A stretch of 25,551 nucleotides of DNA, taken from the NCBI GenBank assembly GCA_002384765.1, contig DGBM01000292.1, positions 217-25,767 of the forward strand, in the 5' to 3' direction. Source of the DNA: Demequinaceae bacterium UBA4004 (lineage in GTDB: Bacteria > Actinomycetota > Actinomycetes > Actinomycetales > Demequinaceae). The notes beneath the pieces are model-generated. The model did no database searches. It was not told the origin of the DNA and was given only the letters and a program-made list of their open reading frames with translations. The translations under genes were made by a program, and so were the position numbers. This document shows, one piece after another, positions 1 to 7,704 of this stretch (the stretch's first letter is position 1; every line of letters starts with the position of its first letter).

Positions 1-144
1 AACACACCGCCACCGCATAACCCACAGCCGGTGAGCGTCGCCCGGACCACCGGTGGCGCTCACCGGCACCACACCCCGGCGCCCAGAGGCAATATCCAGT
101 GGCGCCCTAACGCGAGAACCAACGGCGCTCAGACGGTCAAATAC

Positions 145-482
145 TCACCTGTGCCCATCCTCCGTCAGCTCGCGCACTTTTGCCGGCATCAACCACGAGT
201 CGTAGCTGCCATCCGCTTGCGCTTCCCGCAGGAGGCTGCTCTTGAAGTCGTCGGCATCGATGACAAGGAAGTCGCCTAGCTCTCCTAAAAGGACCTTCCC
301 CCGTATCCCGCTCTTCCCGGCTCCAGGAGGGCCAGCCAGGACGACCACGCGACGTTGTTGTTTGACGCCGGGTTGAGCTTCCCTCGCCTGGGACACCAAG
401 CGACGGTGCAGCCGATCGAAAAGCGCCAGAGATGAGCAACGAGAAAGCGCACCGTCCGCAGGTACGGTCCCAAGCCCGGCAT
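145..482 (-). pseudogene. Zeta-toxin-like kinase, N-terminal remnant
   Basis: The frame holds a P-loop (AGPPGAGKSG) followed about 25 residues later by a VIDADDFKSSLL segment. This is the order seen at the N-terminus of zeta toxins, which phosphorylate UDP-N-acetylglucosamine. A helical lead-in (FDRLHRRLVSQA) also fits the actinobacterial members. The frame stops at 145, shortly after the ELTEDGH segment, so the catalytic and substrate-binding remainder is missing. A GTG at 399 could start an 84-residue product, but homology-like sequence extends upstream to about 482, where a stop separates it from integrase-like sequence. No antitoxin is visible. This is a dead fragment rather than a working toxin. 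The family call rests on motifs only. Confidence 0.55.
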
Positions 483-490
483 AGGTGGAC

Positions 491-679
491 CCGGGTCAAC
501 GTTCGTGTGAACTCGATCACCACCGACCGCGTGCTGCGGATGTAGTCATCGTTCAGCCCGGCTGCGGCCATCGACAAGGCGTACTCGTCGACGATCTCCT
601 GCTCGAAGTCCTCGACCGCCCCCGCGCTGGAGAGCCCAACGGCGGCGCCCCCACCCGGCAGGGCAACCAGGGCCATCAC
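491..679 (-). pseudogene. Tyrosine recombinase (integrase), N-terminal remnant
   Basis: The minus-strand frame from 679 begins with a glycine-rich MALVALPGGG segment and continues with EDFEQEIVDEYAL...AAGLNDDYIRSTRSV and a VIEFTRTL segment. This is the layout of the SAM-like core-binding N-terminus of actinobacterial XerC/D-like integrases. Similarity ends near 491, where the sequence runs into the zeta-like remnant. No catalytic domain (R, H, Y residues) follows, so the gene is truncated. A C-terminal integrase piece lies 5.3 kb away at 5937-6121 on the opposite strand. It is not clear whether both came from one gene. Confidence 0.6.
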
Positions 680-855
680 CCATCATCCTCAACCGGAGCG
701 ACCATGCGTCAACGCTACGACAAGACCGTCACTCTAACTGACGCATCATCACAAGTACTGCACCGGTCCAACCATCCGACGCCACCAGCTCAAACGCAGA
801 ATCCCGTCCCGATTCAGGTCAACGAACCTGAGTTCATAGAAACAGCCGGTCAGCC

Positions 856-1959
856 ATGAAGTGGGCACTCGGAGTGATCGCCCTCGGCCTGGTCGTGTTC
901 GGTGCGGTACCGATCGGGATCCTCACCATGGCCACTGTCGTCGTCGCCCCCGCCGTCGCCGAGCAGATCCGGCTCGACCCGTGCAGCGCCTACGAAACCG
1001 ACACCACCACCGCAACGCTCACCGCGACCTCCGGACAGTTCGCCCTGCCGAAATGGGGGACGCCCCGTCACCAGTCGCTGACCAGCCCCGCGCAGCAGAT
1101 CCCGGCCCGGATCAAGGCGCTCTACGTGACCGCGGCGAACCGGTACCGGGTGTCGTGGGAACTGCTCGCCGGGATCGGGATGGCCGAGACCCGGCACGGC
1201 CGCAACAACCACACCTCCAGCGCCGGCGCGCAAGGCCTGATGCAGTTCATGCCTGGCACCTTCGCCGCCTACGGCGTGGACGGCGACCGGGACGGCCGCC
1301 GCAACATCCACAGCGACGCCGACTCGGTGGCTTCGGCAGCGAACTACCTGGTCCACTCCGGCATCCGCACCGGACCGGCCGGGGTGATCCGCGCCCTGTG
1401 GGCCTACAACCGCTCCGTCTCCTACCGCAACGACGTGCTGTTCTACGCCTGGAGCTACACCGGCAAGGCCGGCGCGGTGGTCGACGCCGGCGACCCGTCC
1501 GACTGCTTCGGGCTCGGCGGTGACATTCCCGGACACGACGGCTCCTGCCCACCATCGGGATCGGCGGCCGAACACGGCCTGCGGGCCGCCGCTGCGCGCG
1601 GGCTGCGCTGCGTGAAGCAGGCGTTCCCCGCGATCACCAGCATGGGCGGACTACGGGCCAGCTCGTCAACCACATGCAGCTTCTCCGACCATTGCACCGG
1701 GCGCGCGGTTGACTTCATGGTCCCGAAGTGGGGTAGCCGTGCCGGGAACGCTTATGGGTGGCGGGTCGCCCGATGGGTCCAGGCTCACGCAAGAGAGCTG
1801 GGCGTGAAGTACGTCATCTGGGACGCCCGCAAGTGGAACCCGTCCGTCGGCAACGCCTGGCGCGCCTATCGGCACCCCTACGGCAACTCAAACCCGACCC
1901 TGGCCCACAGCAACCACGTCCACGTCAGCTTCTACGCCACGGGAGGTGACACTAGATGA
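856..1959 (+). CDS. Conjugation lytic transglycosylase with C-terminal cell-wall domain
   Basis: The 367-residue protein has an N-terminal hydrophobic anchor or signal (about residues 4-35). An SLT-type lytic transglycosylase domain follows (about 83-200), with the likely catalytic Glu at 111 in GIGMAETRHG and the signature AGAQGLMQFMPGTF at 123-136. A second domain (about 236-360) carries SDHCTGRAVDFM and HSNHVHVSF. This pattern resembles the ARB_07466-like C-terminal domain and has M15-like His/Asp residues (H279, D286, H354, H356). Such VirB1-like enzymes open peptidoglycan for a type IV secretion channel. It is the first intact gene of the conjugation operon and its TGA overlaps the next ATG. 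No good Shine-Dalgarno precedes the chosen ATG, so the start is less certain than the function. Confidence 0.85.
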   Translation: MKWALGVIALGLVVFGAVPIGILTMATVVVAPAVAEQIRLDPCSAYETDTTTATLTATSGQFALPKWGTPRHQSLTSPAQQIPARIKALYVTAANRYRVSWELLAGIGMAETRHGRNNHTSSAGAQGLMQFMPGTFAAYGVDGDRDGRRNIHSDADSVASAANYLVHSGIRTGPAGVIRALWAYNRSVSYRNDVLFYAWSYTGKAGAVVDAGDPSDCFGLGGDIPGHDGSCPPSGSAAEHGLRAAAARGLRCVKQAFPAITSMGGLRASSSTTCSFSDHCTGRAVDFMVPKWGSRAGNAYGWRVARWVQAHARELGVKYVIWDARKWNPSVGNAWRAYRHPYGNSNPTLAHSNHVHVSFYATGGDTR

Positions 1960-2450
1960 CCGTCGCCCAAGCCGGCCGCCGCCGCGACCCCTACCCGTTG
2001 ACCTGGGAGATCCCCGTCGGCGTCCTCACCACCTGGCTGCTGCTCGCCTGCCTCGGCGTCCACCTCGGACGAGGCGCCGCCAACTGGCTCGCCGGCGCCG
2101 GCTGGACCTGGCCCGCCGGCAGAGCGCTGTTCGCCAGCCTGCCCCGCGTCCTCGCCGGCGACCCCACCGCCGGGATCACCACTCACGGTGCGGCGGCCGA
2201 ACCGGGCGCGGTCTACGGCTGGATCATCACCACCGAGATCCTCATCCTCGCCGCGACCATCACCGCCGCCCTGTGGGCGTTGCGACGCTGGGGACCCGAA
2301 CGGATGAGAGGCATGGCCAGCCCAGCAGAAGCCGAACAGATCCTCGGCATCACCAGGCTCCGCAGAACCGCGCCGATCATCCGACCCGATCTCCACCCCG
2401 CCGCCGATCCGAAGGAAGGACGCCACGATGGCTACCACCCCGCCTCCTGA
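1956..2450 (+). CDS. Two-TM conjugation protein, possible membrane half of coupling protein
   Basis: The 164-residue protein has two hydrophobic segments (about residues 18-40 and 89-110). A soluble tail with MASPAEAEQILGI, a basic RLRR and a PIIRPDL motif follows. It overlaps the upstream gene by ATGA. VirD4/TraD coupling proteins normally begin with two transmembrane helices and a short linker before the ATPase. The ATPase at 3755-5185 has no transmembrane segment, so this protein may supply the membrane part as a separate chain. That role is inference from topology and operon context. I do not recognise a named family. The last 23 bases overlap the start of the next small gene. Confidence 0.7.
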   Translation: MTVAQAGRRRDPYPLTWEIPVGVLTTWLLLACLGVHLGRGAANWLAGAGWTWPAGRALFASLPRVLAGDPTAGITTHGAAAEPGAVYGWIITTEILILAATITAALWALRRWGPERMRGMASPAEAEQILGITRLRRTAPIIRPDLHPAADPKEGRHDGYHPAS

Positions 2451-2622
2451 GCCGGGCCTCCCCACACCTCAAGAACCCCCTGCGCGTGGCCAGGACGTGG
2501 AGGAGGTGTGGGAGACCATCCGGCCGATCCATCCCGCGTCCCGGTTTCAAGCGGTTCGGTTGGCGGCTGTCCCGCCGCTGGCCCGGCATCTGACCATCCC
2601 CATCGTCCTGACCGAATCGTGA
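2428..2622 (+). CDS. Small hypothetical protein in conjugation operon
   Basis: The 64-residue reading frame starts at ATG 2428, preceded by a GAAGGA-type ribosome site at a sensible distance. It overlaps the end of the two-TM gene and ends 13 bases before the DUF4192 gene. The protein is proline-rich at the N-terminus (PPPEPGLPTPQEPP), with a short middle VEEVWETIRPIHPASRF, no membrane segment and no recognised domain. A similar VWETI-P string occurs near the C-terminus of the downstream DUF4192 protein, so the two may share a short motif. Position and ribosome site support it as a real gene. Function is unknown. Confidence 0.55.
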   Translation: MATTPPPEPGLPTPQEPPARGQDVEEVWETIRPIHPASRFQAVRLAAVPPLARHLTIPIVLTES

Positions 2623-2635
2623 AGGAGACCCGGCG

Positions 2636-3742
2636 ATGACCGAACACCACATCCCTCGCCTGCAGCTGCACCACCCCGGCGAGGTCGCCGAACTGATCCC
2701 CTACCTGGTCGGTTTCACCCCTGAGGAGTCACTGGTCGTGGTCGTCACCCGCAACAGCCGGGTCGAAGTCACCGCCCGGGTCGACCTCGACGACGTCCAA
2801 CTTCCCGGCGCCGCCGAAGACCTGCTCGACCGCATCTGGGGCAGGTTCCCCGATGCCGACGCGTTCCTGGTCGCATTCACCGACGACCACACCACCGGCT
2901 GGGAAACCCTCCACCGCGCCGACGCCCACCTCGCCCGCCGCGCCGACCGGCAGGCGATGCTCGTCGACGGGGCCACCTGGGAACTCGCCGACGGCGAAAC
3001 CGGCACCATCGACGCCGCGAGCCCGATCGCTACCCAGGCCGCCGGCTACGGCCTGAAGCTGCGACCCACCCGCGCCGACCTCCAGGCAGCATTCACTAGC
3101 GCACCCGACAGCGACCACCTCGCCACCCGCGTTGACGCCGTCCTGGACACCTTGCCCCAGCCCCGCGACACCGAAGCCATCCTCGCCCTCACCAGCAACC
3201 TGCTCGGCCGCAACCTGCCGAAGGCACCGTCCGACGTCACCCAGCCGCCACAGGCGCACGTCCCTCTCGACGACGCGATCAGCCTGGCGGTGCTCACCCA
3301 GAACCCGTCAGCGCAACACCTGGCGCTGCTGTCCATCACCCGCGACAACGCACCCGAGCACCTCGCGCTGTGGCGCAACGTCGTCAACCTGGTGCCCGCC
3401 TACGGCGCAGAAGCACCCCTGTACCTGGCCGGAATGGCCGCCTGGATCAGCGGCGACGGAGCCAGCGCCGTCGTCGCCCTCGACCGGGCCGTCGACCTGA
3501 ACCCCACCGACCAGCCCACCGGCCAGGTCCGGCTGCTCAGCCAGCTCATCGACCAGGTCGTGCCGCCCTCGGCATGGGAGACGATCCGCGCCGACGTTCT
3601 CGCCGACGCCGACCCGCGCGTCCGCGCTGCCATCCACACCCGTCCGGCCCAACCCGAGGTGTGGGAGACCATCACCCCGACACCGATCAGGCGCCCCGAA
3701 GCCCGAGACGTCCCTCCGCCGGCACCCGGCATCGCCATCTGA
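2636..3742 (+). CDS. DUF4192 domain protein
   Basis: The 368-residue soluble protein begins with LQLHHPGEVAELIPYLVGFTPEESLVVV (about residues 10-37). This is the characteristic opening of the actinobacterial DUF4192 family. An alternating beta and helical middle region follows, and then a helical, repeat-like section near 230-320 (LAVLTQNPSAQHLALL, LYLAGMAAWISGDGASAVVAL, VDLNPTD) that looks TPR-like. The gene has a GGAGAC-type ribosome site 6 bases before ATG. It lies between the two-TM gene and the coupling ATPase. DUF4192 proteins recur in actinobacterial conjugative elements, but no biochemical role is established to my knowledge. The C-terminus is Pro/Arg-rich and probably disordered. Confidence 0.88.
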   Translation: MTEHHIPRLQLHHPGEVAELIPYLVGFTPEESLVVVVTRNSRVEVTARVDLDDVQLPGAAEDLLDRIWGRFPDADAFLVAFTDDHTTGWETLHRADAHLARRADRQAMLVDGATWELADGETGTIDAASPIATQAAGYGLKLRPTRADLQAAFTSAPDSDHLATRVDAVLDTLPQPRDTEAILALTSNLLGRNLPKAPSDVTQPPQAHVPLDDAISLAVLTQNPSAQHLALLSITRDNAPEHLALWRNVVNLVPAYGAEAPLYLAGMAAWISGDGASAVVALDRAVDLNPTDQPTGQVRLLSQLIDQVVPPSAWETIRADVLADADPRVRAAIHTRPAQPEVWETITPTPIRRPEARDVPPPAPGIAI

Positions 3743-3754
3743 GAGGGGACCACC

Positions 3755-5185
3755 ATGAGGAGGCGCTTCGACCCGGCCGCGGTCGGGTGGCGGATCGGGA
3801 AGGCACAAGAGCCGCGCGGCGGGGAGCTGTGGTGTCCCTGGGACCGGACCGCCGGCGTGATCGGCCCCCAAGGCTCGGGCAAGACCCTCGACCTCCTCAC
3901 CCCCGCGCTGCTCGCCGCGCCCGGCGCCGCGCTGGTCACCCTCACCAAGGTCGACGACCTGCTGCTGTCCTACACCGCCCGCAGAAGCGACGACCGGCCC
4001 GCCGCGGTCCTCGACCCGTTCGCCCAAGCCGACGGGCTGCCCGAGTTGGTGTGGGACCCGATCGTCGGCTGCCTCGACCCGCTCGTCGCCGAGCGCCGCG
4101 CCAAGGCATTCACCGCCGGCACGATCAAGGCCACCGCCAGCGGCTCCGGCGACGCCGCGGCCCGGTTCTACGCCGCCGAAGCCGCCAAGGTGCTGCAGTG
4201 CTACTTCCACGCCGCCGCGCTCGCCGGCCACACCCTCGACCGGCTCCTGGAATGGGTCGCCCGACCCTTGGCCACCCACGAACCCGCCGAGATCCTGCTC
4301 AACCACCCCGGCTCCGCGCACTTCTGGCACGGGCTTCTCCGGGGCGCGCTCACCGGTGACGACCGCACCACCGGCAACACAGTCACCACGGTCCAGCAGG
4401 CGATGAGCCTGTTCTTCCAGCCCGGCATCCGCGCCCGATGTGTCCCCGGACCCGGCCGACCGCCGACCGACATCGCCGCGGTCATCCGCGACCGGGGGAC
4501 GTTCTACCTGCTCGGACGCGAAGACCCCTACGCCTCCGCATCGCCACTCATGACCGCGCTCACCGAGCACATCCTCGACACCGCCCTGCGGCTGGCCAAC
4601 GCAAGCCCATGGGGGCGGCTGTGCCCACCCATGCTCGCCTGCCTGGACGAACTGCCGTCCACCGCACCGCTGCCGACCCTGCGCACCCGGATGGCCAACG
4701 AACGCGCCCTCGGGATCTCGTTCATCTACGCCGCCCAGACCTGGCGACAGCTCGCCGCGATCTTCGGCGACACCGACGCCCGCGCCCTGTTCGGGCTCAC
4801 CAACCTGCTGATCATGTTCGGCGGCTCCAAAGACGTCGCCTTCAACAAGGAAGTCTCCGACCTCGTCGGCACCACCCGCGTCACCCGAACCACTTGGCAA
4901 CTCGGACACACCGGCGGACGCTCCGCCCACGGCGACGACATGCTCATCCTGCGCCCCGAAGAAGTCCGTCAACTCCCCGAGAAACACGCCCTCATCGTCG
5001 CCGAGAACAGCAAGCCCATCATCGCCAGGCTCACCCGCTGCATCGACGGCAAGACCGGCCAAGCGCTCCTCACGCAACAGCGCGACGTCCGGAAGCAGCT
5101 TCAGCTCCGACGCGACCACACCGTCTCCGCCGATGCTCGCACGGTCGCAGCGCTCGCCGGCGACCGAAGGGACGACCAGCCGTGA
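3755..5185 (+). CDS. Type IV coupling ATPase (VirD4/TraD-like)
   Basis: The 476-residue protein carries a Walker A motif (GPQGSGKT, residues 37-44) and an AVLDPFAQ strand. A Walker B region lies near residue 295 (LACLDELPSTAPLPTL), followed by a GISFIYAAQTWRQL sensor segment near 325. This is the arrangement of VirD4/TraD/TraG coupling proteins with a TraM-recognition C-terminus. Such hexameric ATPases hand the relaxase-DNA complex to the conjugation channel at the membrane. No transmembrane helices are present, so it needs a partner for anchoring; the 164-aa two-TM protein upstream is the candidate. The ribosome site GAGAGGGG precedes ATG 3755. The TGA overlaps the GTG of the next gene (GTGA), which indicates translational coupling. 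Confidence 0.9.
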   Translation: MRRRFDPAAVGWRIGKAQEPRGGELWCPWDRTAGVIGPQGSGKTLDLLTPALLAAPGAALVTLTKVDDLLLSYTARRSDDRPAAVLDPFAQADGLPELVWDPIVGCLDPLVAERRAKAFTAGTIKATASGSGDAAARFYAAEAAKVLQCYFHAAALAGHTLDRLLEWVARPLATHEPAEILLNHPGSAHFWHGLLRGALTGDDRTTGNTVTTVQQAMSLFFQPGIRARCVPGPGRPPTDIAAVIRDRGTFYLLGREDPYASASPLMTALTEHILDTALRLANASPWGRLCPPMLACLDELPSTAPLPTLRTRMANERALGISFIYAAQTWRQLAAIFGDTDARALFGLTNLLIMFGGSKDVAFNKEVSDLVGTTRVTRTTWQLGHTGGRSAHGDDMLILRPEEVRQLPEKHALIVAENSKPIIARLTRCIDGKTGQALLTQQRDVRKQLQLRRDHTVSADARTVAALAGDRRDDQP

Positions 5186-5811
5186 CCGGTCAACTGGCGC
5201 AGCCGTTCCCACCTCCGAGCGGCAACGAACTCCGCAAGGCCTACAACGACCTCTACTTCGCGGTGAACGGTGACGAACAGAAGAAGAAGCAGATCGGCAA
5301 CCCGAACAAGCTGCCCCGGCCCTGGGACCCGCCCACCTGCACCAAACCGGCGCTGCGCCGCGAACTGTGGAAGTGGCTCGACGAGGTCGTGATTTGGTTC
5401 AACCACGAGTACGTCTGGGACCCCAACGCCGGCATGATCCCGGCCTGCTGGCCGGAGCACCCGCACCTCGTCCACGAGATCGCGGTCCTGGCCGACCAAC
5501 GCCGCCGAGCCGGCATCGACCCCACCAGCAGCGCCCTCGAAGAATGGCACCGCTACAGCGTCCCCGGCTTCCTCGAACGCCTCAAGACCCGAACCAAGAA
5601 CGGCTGCGACGAACACCATGGTCCCAGGCCAGCCGAGGGGCGACAGTCGCGCCTCATCAGCCCTGCCATCGCCTCCGACCGAGCACGCCTCTTCGCTGCC
5701 GACGTCGAGGTGCTGAGCCAGCCAGGGCCGCGGCCGATGACATCCGGCCTGCACCTAGTCCGGCAAGCGAGCGGCGAACTGCTCGACCCGGAGACTGGAG
5801 AGCTGTTCTGA
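5182..5811 (+). CDS. DUF4913-like conjugation accessory protein
   Basis: The 209-residue protein starts at GTG 5182, overlapping the TGA of the coupling ATPase. The central part has LWKWLDEVVIWFNHEYVW, then ACWPEHPHLVHEIAVLADQR and EEWHRYSVPGFLERL. This Trp/His-rich succession resembles DUF4913, a family common beside coupling proteins in actinobacterial mobile elements. The N-terminus is charged (GDEQKKKQIGN) and no membrane segment is seen. The last 40 residues (LHLVRQASGELLDPETGELF) form a small tail without a recognised domain. The role is unknown. Tight coupling to the ATPase gene suggests a substrate-loading or regulatory partner. It is the last intact gene of this operon before the integrase remnant. 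Confidence 0.7.
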   Translation: MTGQLAQPFPPPSGNELRKAYNDLYFAVNGDEQKKKQIGNPNKLPRPWDPPTCTKPALRRELWKWLDEVVIWFNHEYVWDPNAGMIPACWPEHPHLVHEIAVLADQRRRAGIDPTSSALEEWHRYSVPGFLERLKTRTKNGCDEHHGPRPAEGRQSRLISPAIASDRARLFAADVEVLSQPGPRPMTSGLHLVRQASGELLDPETGELF

Positions 5812-5868
5812 GGAAGAGGGGGTCTGCTGCACAGAACTGTCAGAGAGACGGTGGGCGGGGACCCCTGA

Positions 5869-5892
5869 CACGCCGGGTGAAGGCCCGGTGTG
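5869..5892 (+). terminator. Strong hairpin after the conjugation operon
   Basis: A 9-bp stem (CACGCCGGG pairing with CCCGGTGTG, one G-T wobble) encloses a 6-base loop, about 58 bases after the DUF4913-like stop. There is no T-tract. High-GC actinobacterial terminators often lack one, so this may end the operon transcript, but it could also be part of remnant mobile DNA. Confidence 0.4.
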
Positions 5893-5936
5893 CCGGATCA
5901 CCGTCGAGCAGGTCGGTTGCTCGGTTCCTGGCCTGG

Positions 5937-6121
5937 CGGCAACGACACCAGCATCATCGCGCTCTGGCTCGGCCACGAACGGATCGGCACCACCGGCATC
6001 TATCTCCACGCGGACATCACCATCAAACAACAAGCCCTCGACCGAACCCGGCGACCCGGAGGTCCCGACCGGCCGCTACCTGCCCGGTGACACCCTCCTC
6101 GCCTGGCTCGACACCGTGTGA
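5937..6121 (+). pseudogene. Tyrosine recombinase (integrase), frameshifted C-terminal remnant
   Basis: One frame reads GNDTSIIALWLGHERIGTT then GIYLHADITIKQQALDRT. This is the C-terminal catalytic end of XerC/D-like integrases, with the LGH histidine and the nucleophilic Tyr in IYLHAD. After about 6050 similarity continues in another frame as PTGRYLPGDTLLAWLDTV with a stop at 6119-6121, the usual tail of this actinobacterial integrase group. At least one frameshift is therefore present, and everything upstream of the histidine (including both catalytic arginines) is gone. It follows the conjugation operon directly and sits about 100 bases before the 20-bp palindrome at 6224-6243. Confidence 0.75.
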
Positions 6122-6209
6122 TAGCCACCCGCGACTATCCCGAACAATCCGCCAGCGACAACGCCCCGACAAGCACCAACAGTGCGAACATCGGCATGAT
6201 CAAGACGTC

Positions 6210-6243
6210 GGGATAATGAATCCCTATGCCGACGTCGGCATAG
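6210..6243. repeat. Hairpin plus 20-bp perfect palindrome, candidate recombinase site
   Basis: Positions 6224-6243 read CTATGCCGACGTCGGCATAG, a perfect 20-bp palindrome. Directly before it lies a small hairpin, GGGAT-AATGA-ATCCC (6210-6224). GACGTCGG occurs twice, 27 bp apart (6204-6211 and 6231-6238). Repeated and palindromic half-sites are what a tyrosine recombinase crossover region looks like, and an integrase C-terminus ends 100 bp upstream. The structure is directly visible. The att-site role is inference. Confidence 0.5.
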
Positions 6244-6250
6244 CATCGAC

Positions 6251-6710
6251 CTGCTGCCGAACCCATTCCGCTACGCGCCCGACAGCACTGGGACGCCATC
6301 GTCCGCGACATCAATCCGCTCTACACCGCCTGACCGCTGCCGCGGCCGTTGCCCGGTTTCGACGAGTTCACGGGCAAGTGGGGGAGCAGATATCCGGGCG
6401 CGATCGGCCTATGGCGTTCGGCTTGGGAAGAGTTCACACCCTTCCTCGCCTACGACGTCGAGTTCCGCCGCGTGATTCTGAACCACCCACGCGATCGAGT
6501 CGCTGAAGGCCAGGTTCCGACGTGCGGTCCGGGCCCGGGGCCACTTCGGCCACCGACCAAGCTGACCTCAAGTGCCTGTACTTCGTGGCGCGCTCCCTTG
6601 ACCCCGCCGGCACCGCCAAGAAACGATGGATGAACCGGTGGAAGCCGGCACTGAACGCGTTCGCCATCGCCCTCCCGGGCCTCCGCGACTCGGCAGGGGC
6701 AAACCAGTAA
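6251..6710 (+). pseudogene. IS256-family transposase, C-terminal remnant with several frameshifts
   Basis: Successive frames spell the C-terminal third of an IS256-type (Mutator-like) transposase: LLPNPFRYAP, then HWDAIVRDINPLYTA, then FDEFTGKWGSRYPGAI, then FTPFLAYDVEFRRVI, then THAIESLKARFRRAVRARG (with the conserved Glu), then DLKCLYFVARSLDP and KKRWMNRWKPALNAFAIA. At least four frame changes are needed to join them, so the gene is long dead. The N-terminal two thirds are absent here. A segment at about 6728-6747 (CACCGTTAATCGGACAGACC) may be the right terminal repeat, by resemblance only. From about 6748 to 6998 I see no supportable gene. Confidence 0.8.
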
Positions 6711-6998
6711 CCACCCAGATGCCGCCCACCGTTAATCGGACAGACCCGTACCGAACGCTCGCGAGCTGGACGGACGGGCATTTCGACGCGCGGACGCACG
6801 GCCTGAGCGCCTCGCTCGCTGCTTGCGCTGCGGCTGGGGGCGGACCGCTGTGATCAGTTTCGCTCGTGCTGTTGTCCGCGACGTCGGGCTGTCGGACGCG
6901 CCGAGGGTGATGGGTGTGAACCGGCGCTCCACCAAGATGGGTGCTCTGTCGCCTGGCGAACGCTTGCGGGGGTCGACGGGCCTCGCGCCCCGCAGGGT

Positions 6999-7295
6999 CT
7001 AGCCGGCGTCGTTGGGGGCCACTGGATGTTCTGACCGCCAGCGGCTGGCCAAGCCGGCGGCCAGGCCGATGCGGTCGGCGGCCACCTCGGTGAGGTCCTG
7101 GCCATCCCTCGCCGATATGCCTGCGGAAAGCCCGACGAGGAAAGCCGTCAGTGGCCCAGCAGGTCGGGTCACTTCGTGGGCGACGTCTCGGACCAAGTCC
7201 AGCAGGGGACCGTTGCTGCGCTGCACCGCATCCTGAGAAAGGCCCAACTCGGAACCGAGCGCGCTGAGCCAGCCCTCCATGTTGTCTTCTGCCAC
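6999..7295 (-). CDS. DUF6457 protein, molybdenum-cofactor associated
   Basis: The 98-residue protein (93 if the ATG at 7280 is used instead of the GTG at 7295) reads MEGWLSALGSELGLS, then LLDLVRDVAHEVTRPAGPL and TAFLVGLSAG, then an Ala-rich helix with LAAGLASRW. This all-helical pattern matches the small actinobacterial DUF6457 family. That family is often encoded beside, or fused to, MobA and other molybdenum-cofactor genes. Its biochemical role is not established. Here it is transcribed divergently from the molybdoenzyme operon, which fits a cofactor-related job. The ATG at 7280 has an AGAAG upstream; the GTG has no clear ribosome site, so the shorter form is quite possible. Confidence 0.75.
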   Translation of the reverse strand: MAEDNMEGWLSALGSELGLSQDAVQRSNGPLLDLVRDVAHEVTRPAGPLTAFLVGLSAGISARDGQDLTEVAADRIGLAAGLASRWRSEHPVAPNDAG

Positions 7296-7704
7296 TTCTT
7301 GAGTCCGTTCGGGAGTAAGCCGTTTGCCTTCTTGGCGCGGTGGGCTGTGGGCGCCCAGTCTAGTCCGGAGAAGGGCCTAGATGGTCGCGCCTCTCGCGTT
7401 TGTCCACCCGGGTGGGCCAAGACTAGTTCAATTTGTCACAGCGCGTCGACGGGCGGCCGCCGCAGGGCTTCGCCCACGACTTCTTGGGCACGGTGGCGGC
7501 GGTCGGTCAGGCAGTGGCGGGCACCGCAGCGTTGTCGGTTGCGATGCCGTCCCGTCCGTCAGCACGTGCGTCTGGACCTGGTGATGAAGCGTACGACCGA
7601 CGAACCGACCTACACACTAGGCCTGATGCGGCTGGTTGCCTCCATAAGCGGTTGTCGTCAGCTATATTGCGTATGCGAGTTCACTTGCGTCAGAGGAGAC
7701 GACC
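7296..7704. other. Divergent intergenic region upstream of molybdoenzyme operon
   Basis: These 409 bases separate the DUF6457 gene (minus) from the NrfD-like gene (plus) and should hold both promoters. A TATATT at 7663-7668 is the best plus-strand -10 candidate, but no -35 at good spacing was found. The NrfD-like gene has a clear AGAGGAG ribosome site at 7692-7698. A 12-bp palindrome CCACCCGGGTGG lies at 7404-7415. No supportable gene is seen. Confidence 0.4.

Noticed and set aside
3308..5212. Long minus-strand open frame (634 codons) antisense to the DUF4192 and coupling ATPase genes
   Set aside because: Its Gly/Asp/Val-rich composition is typical of an antisense frame in high-GC DNA, and the plus-strand genes have clear domain motifs.
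7404..7415. Palindrome CCACCCGGGTGG as an operator
   Set aside because: It is short, made only of GC-rich bases apart from one A-T pair per arm, and has no second copy; chance occurrence is likely. It is noted only in the intergenic entry.
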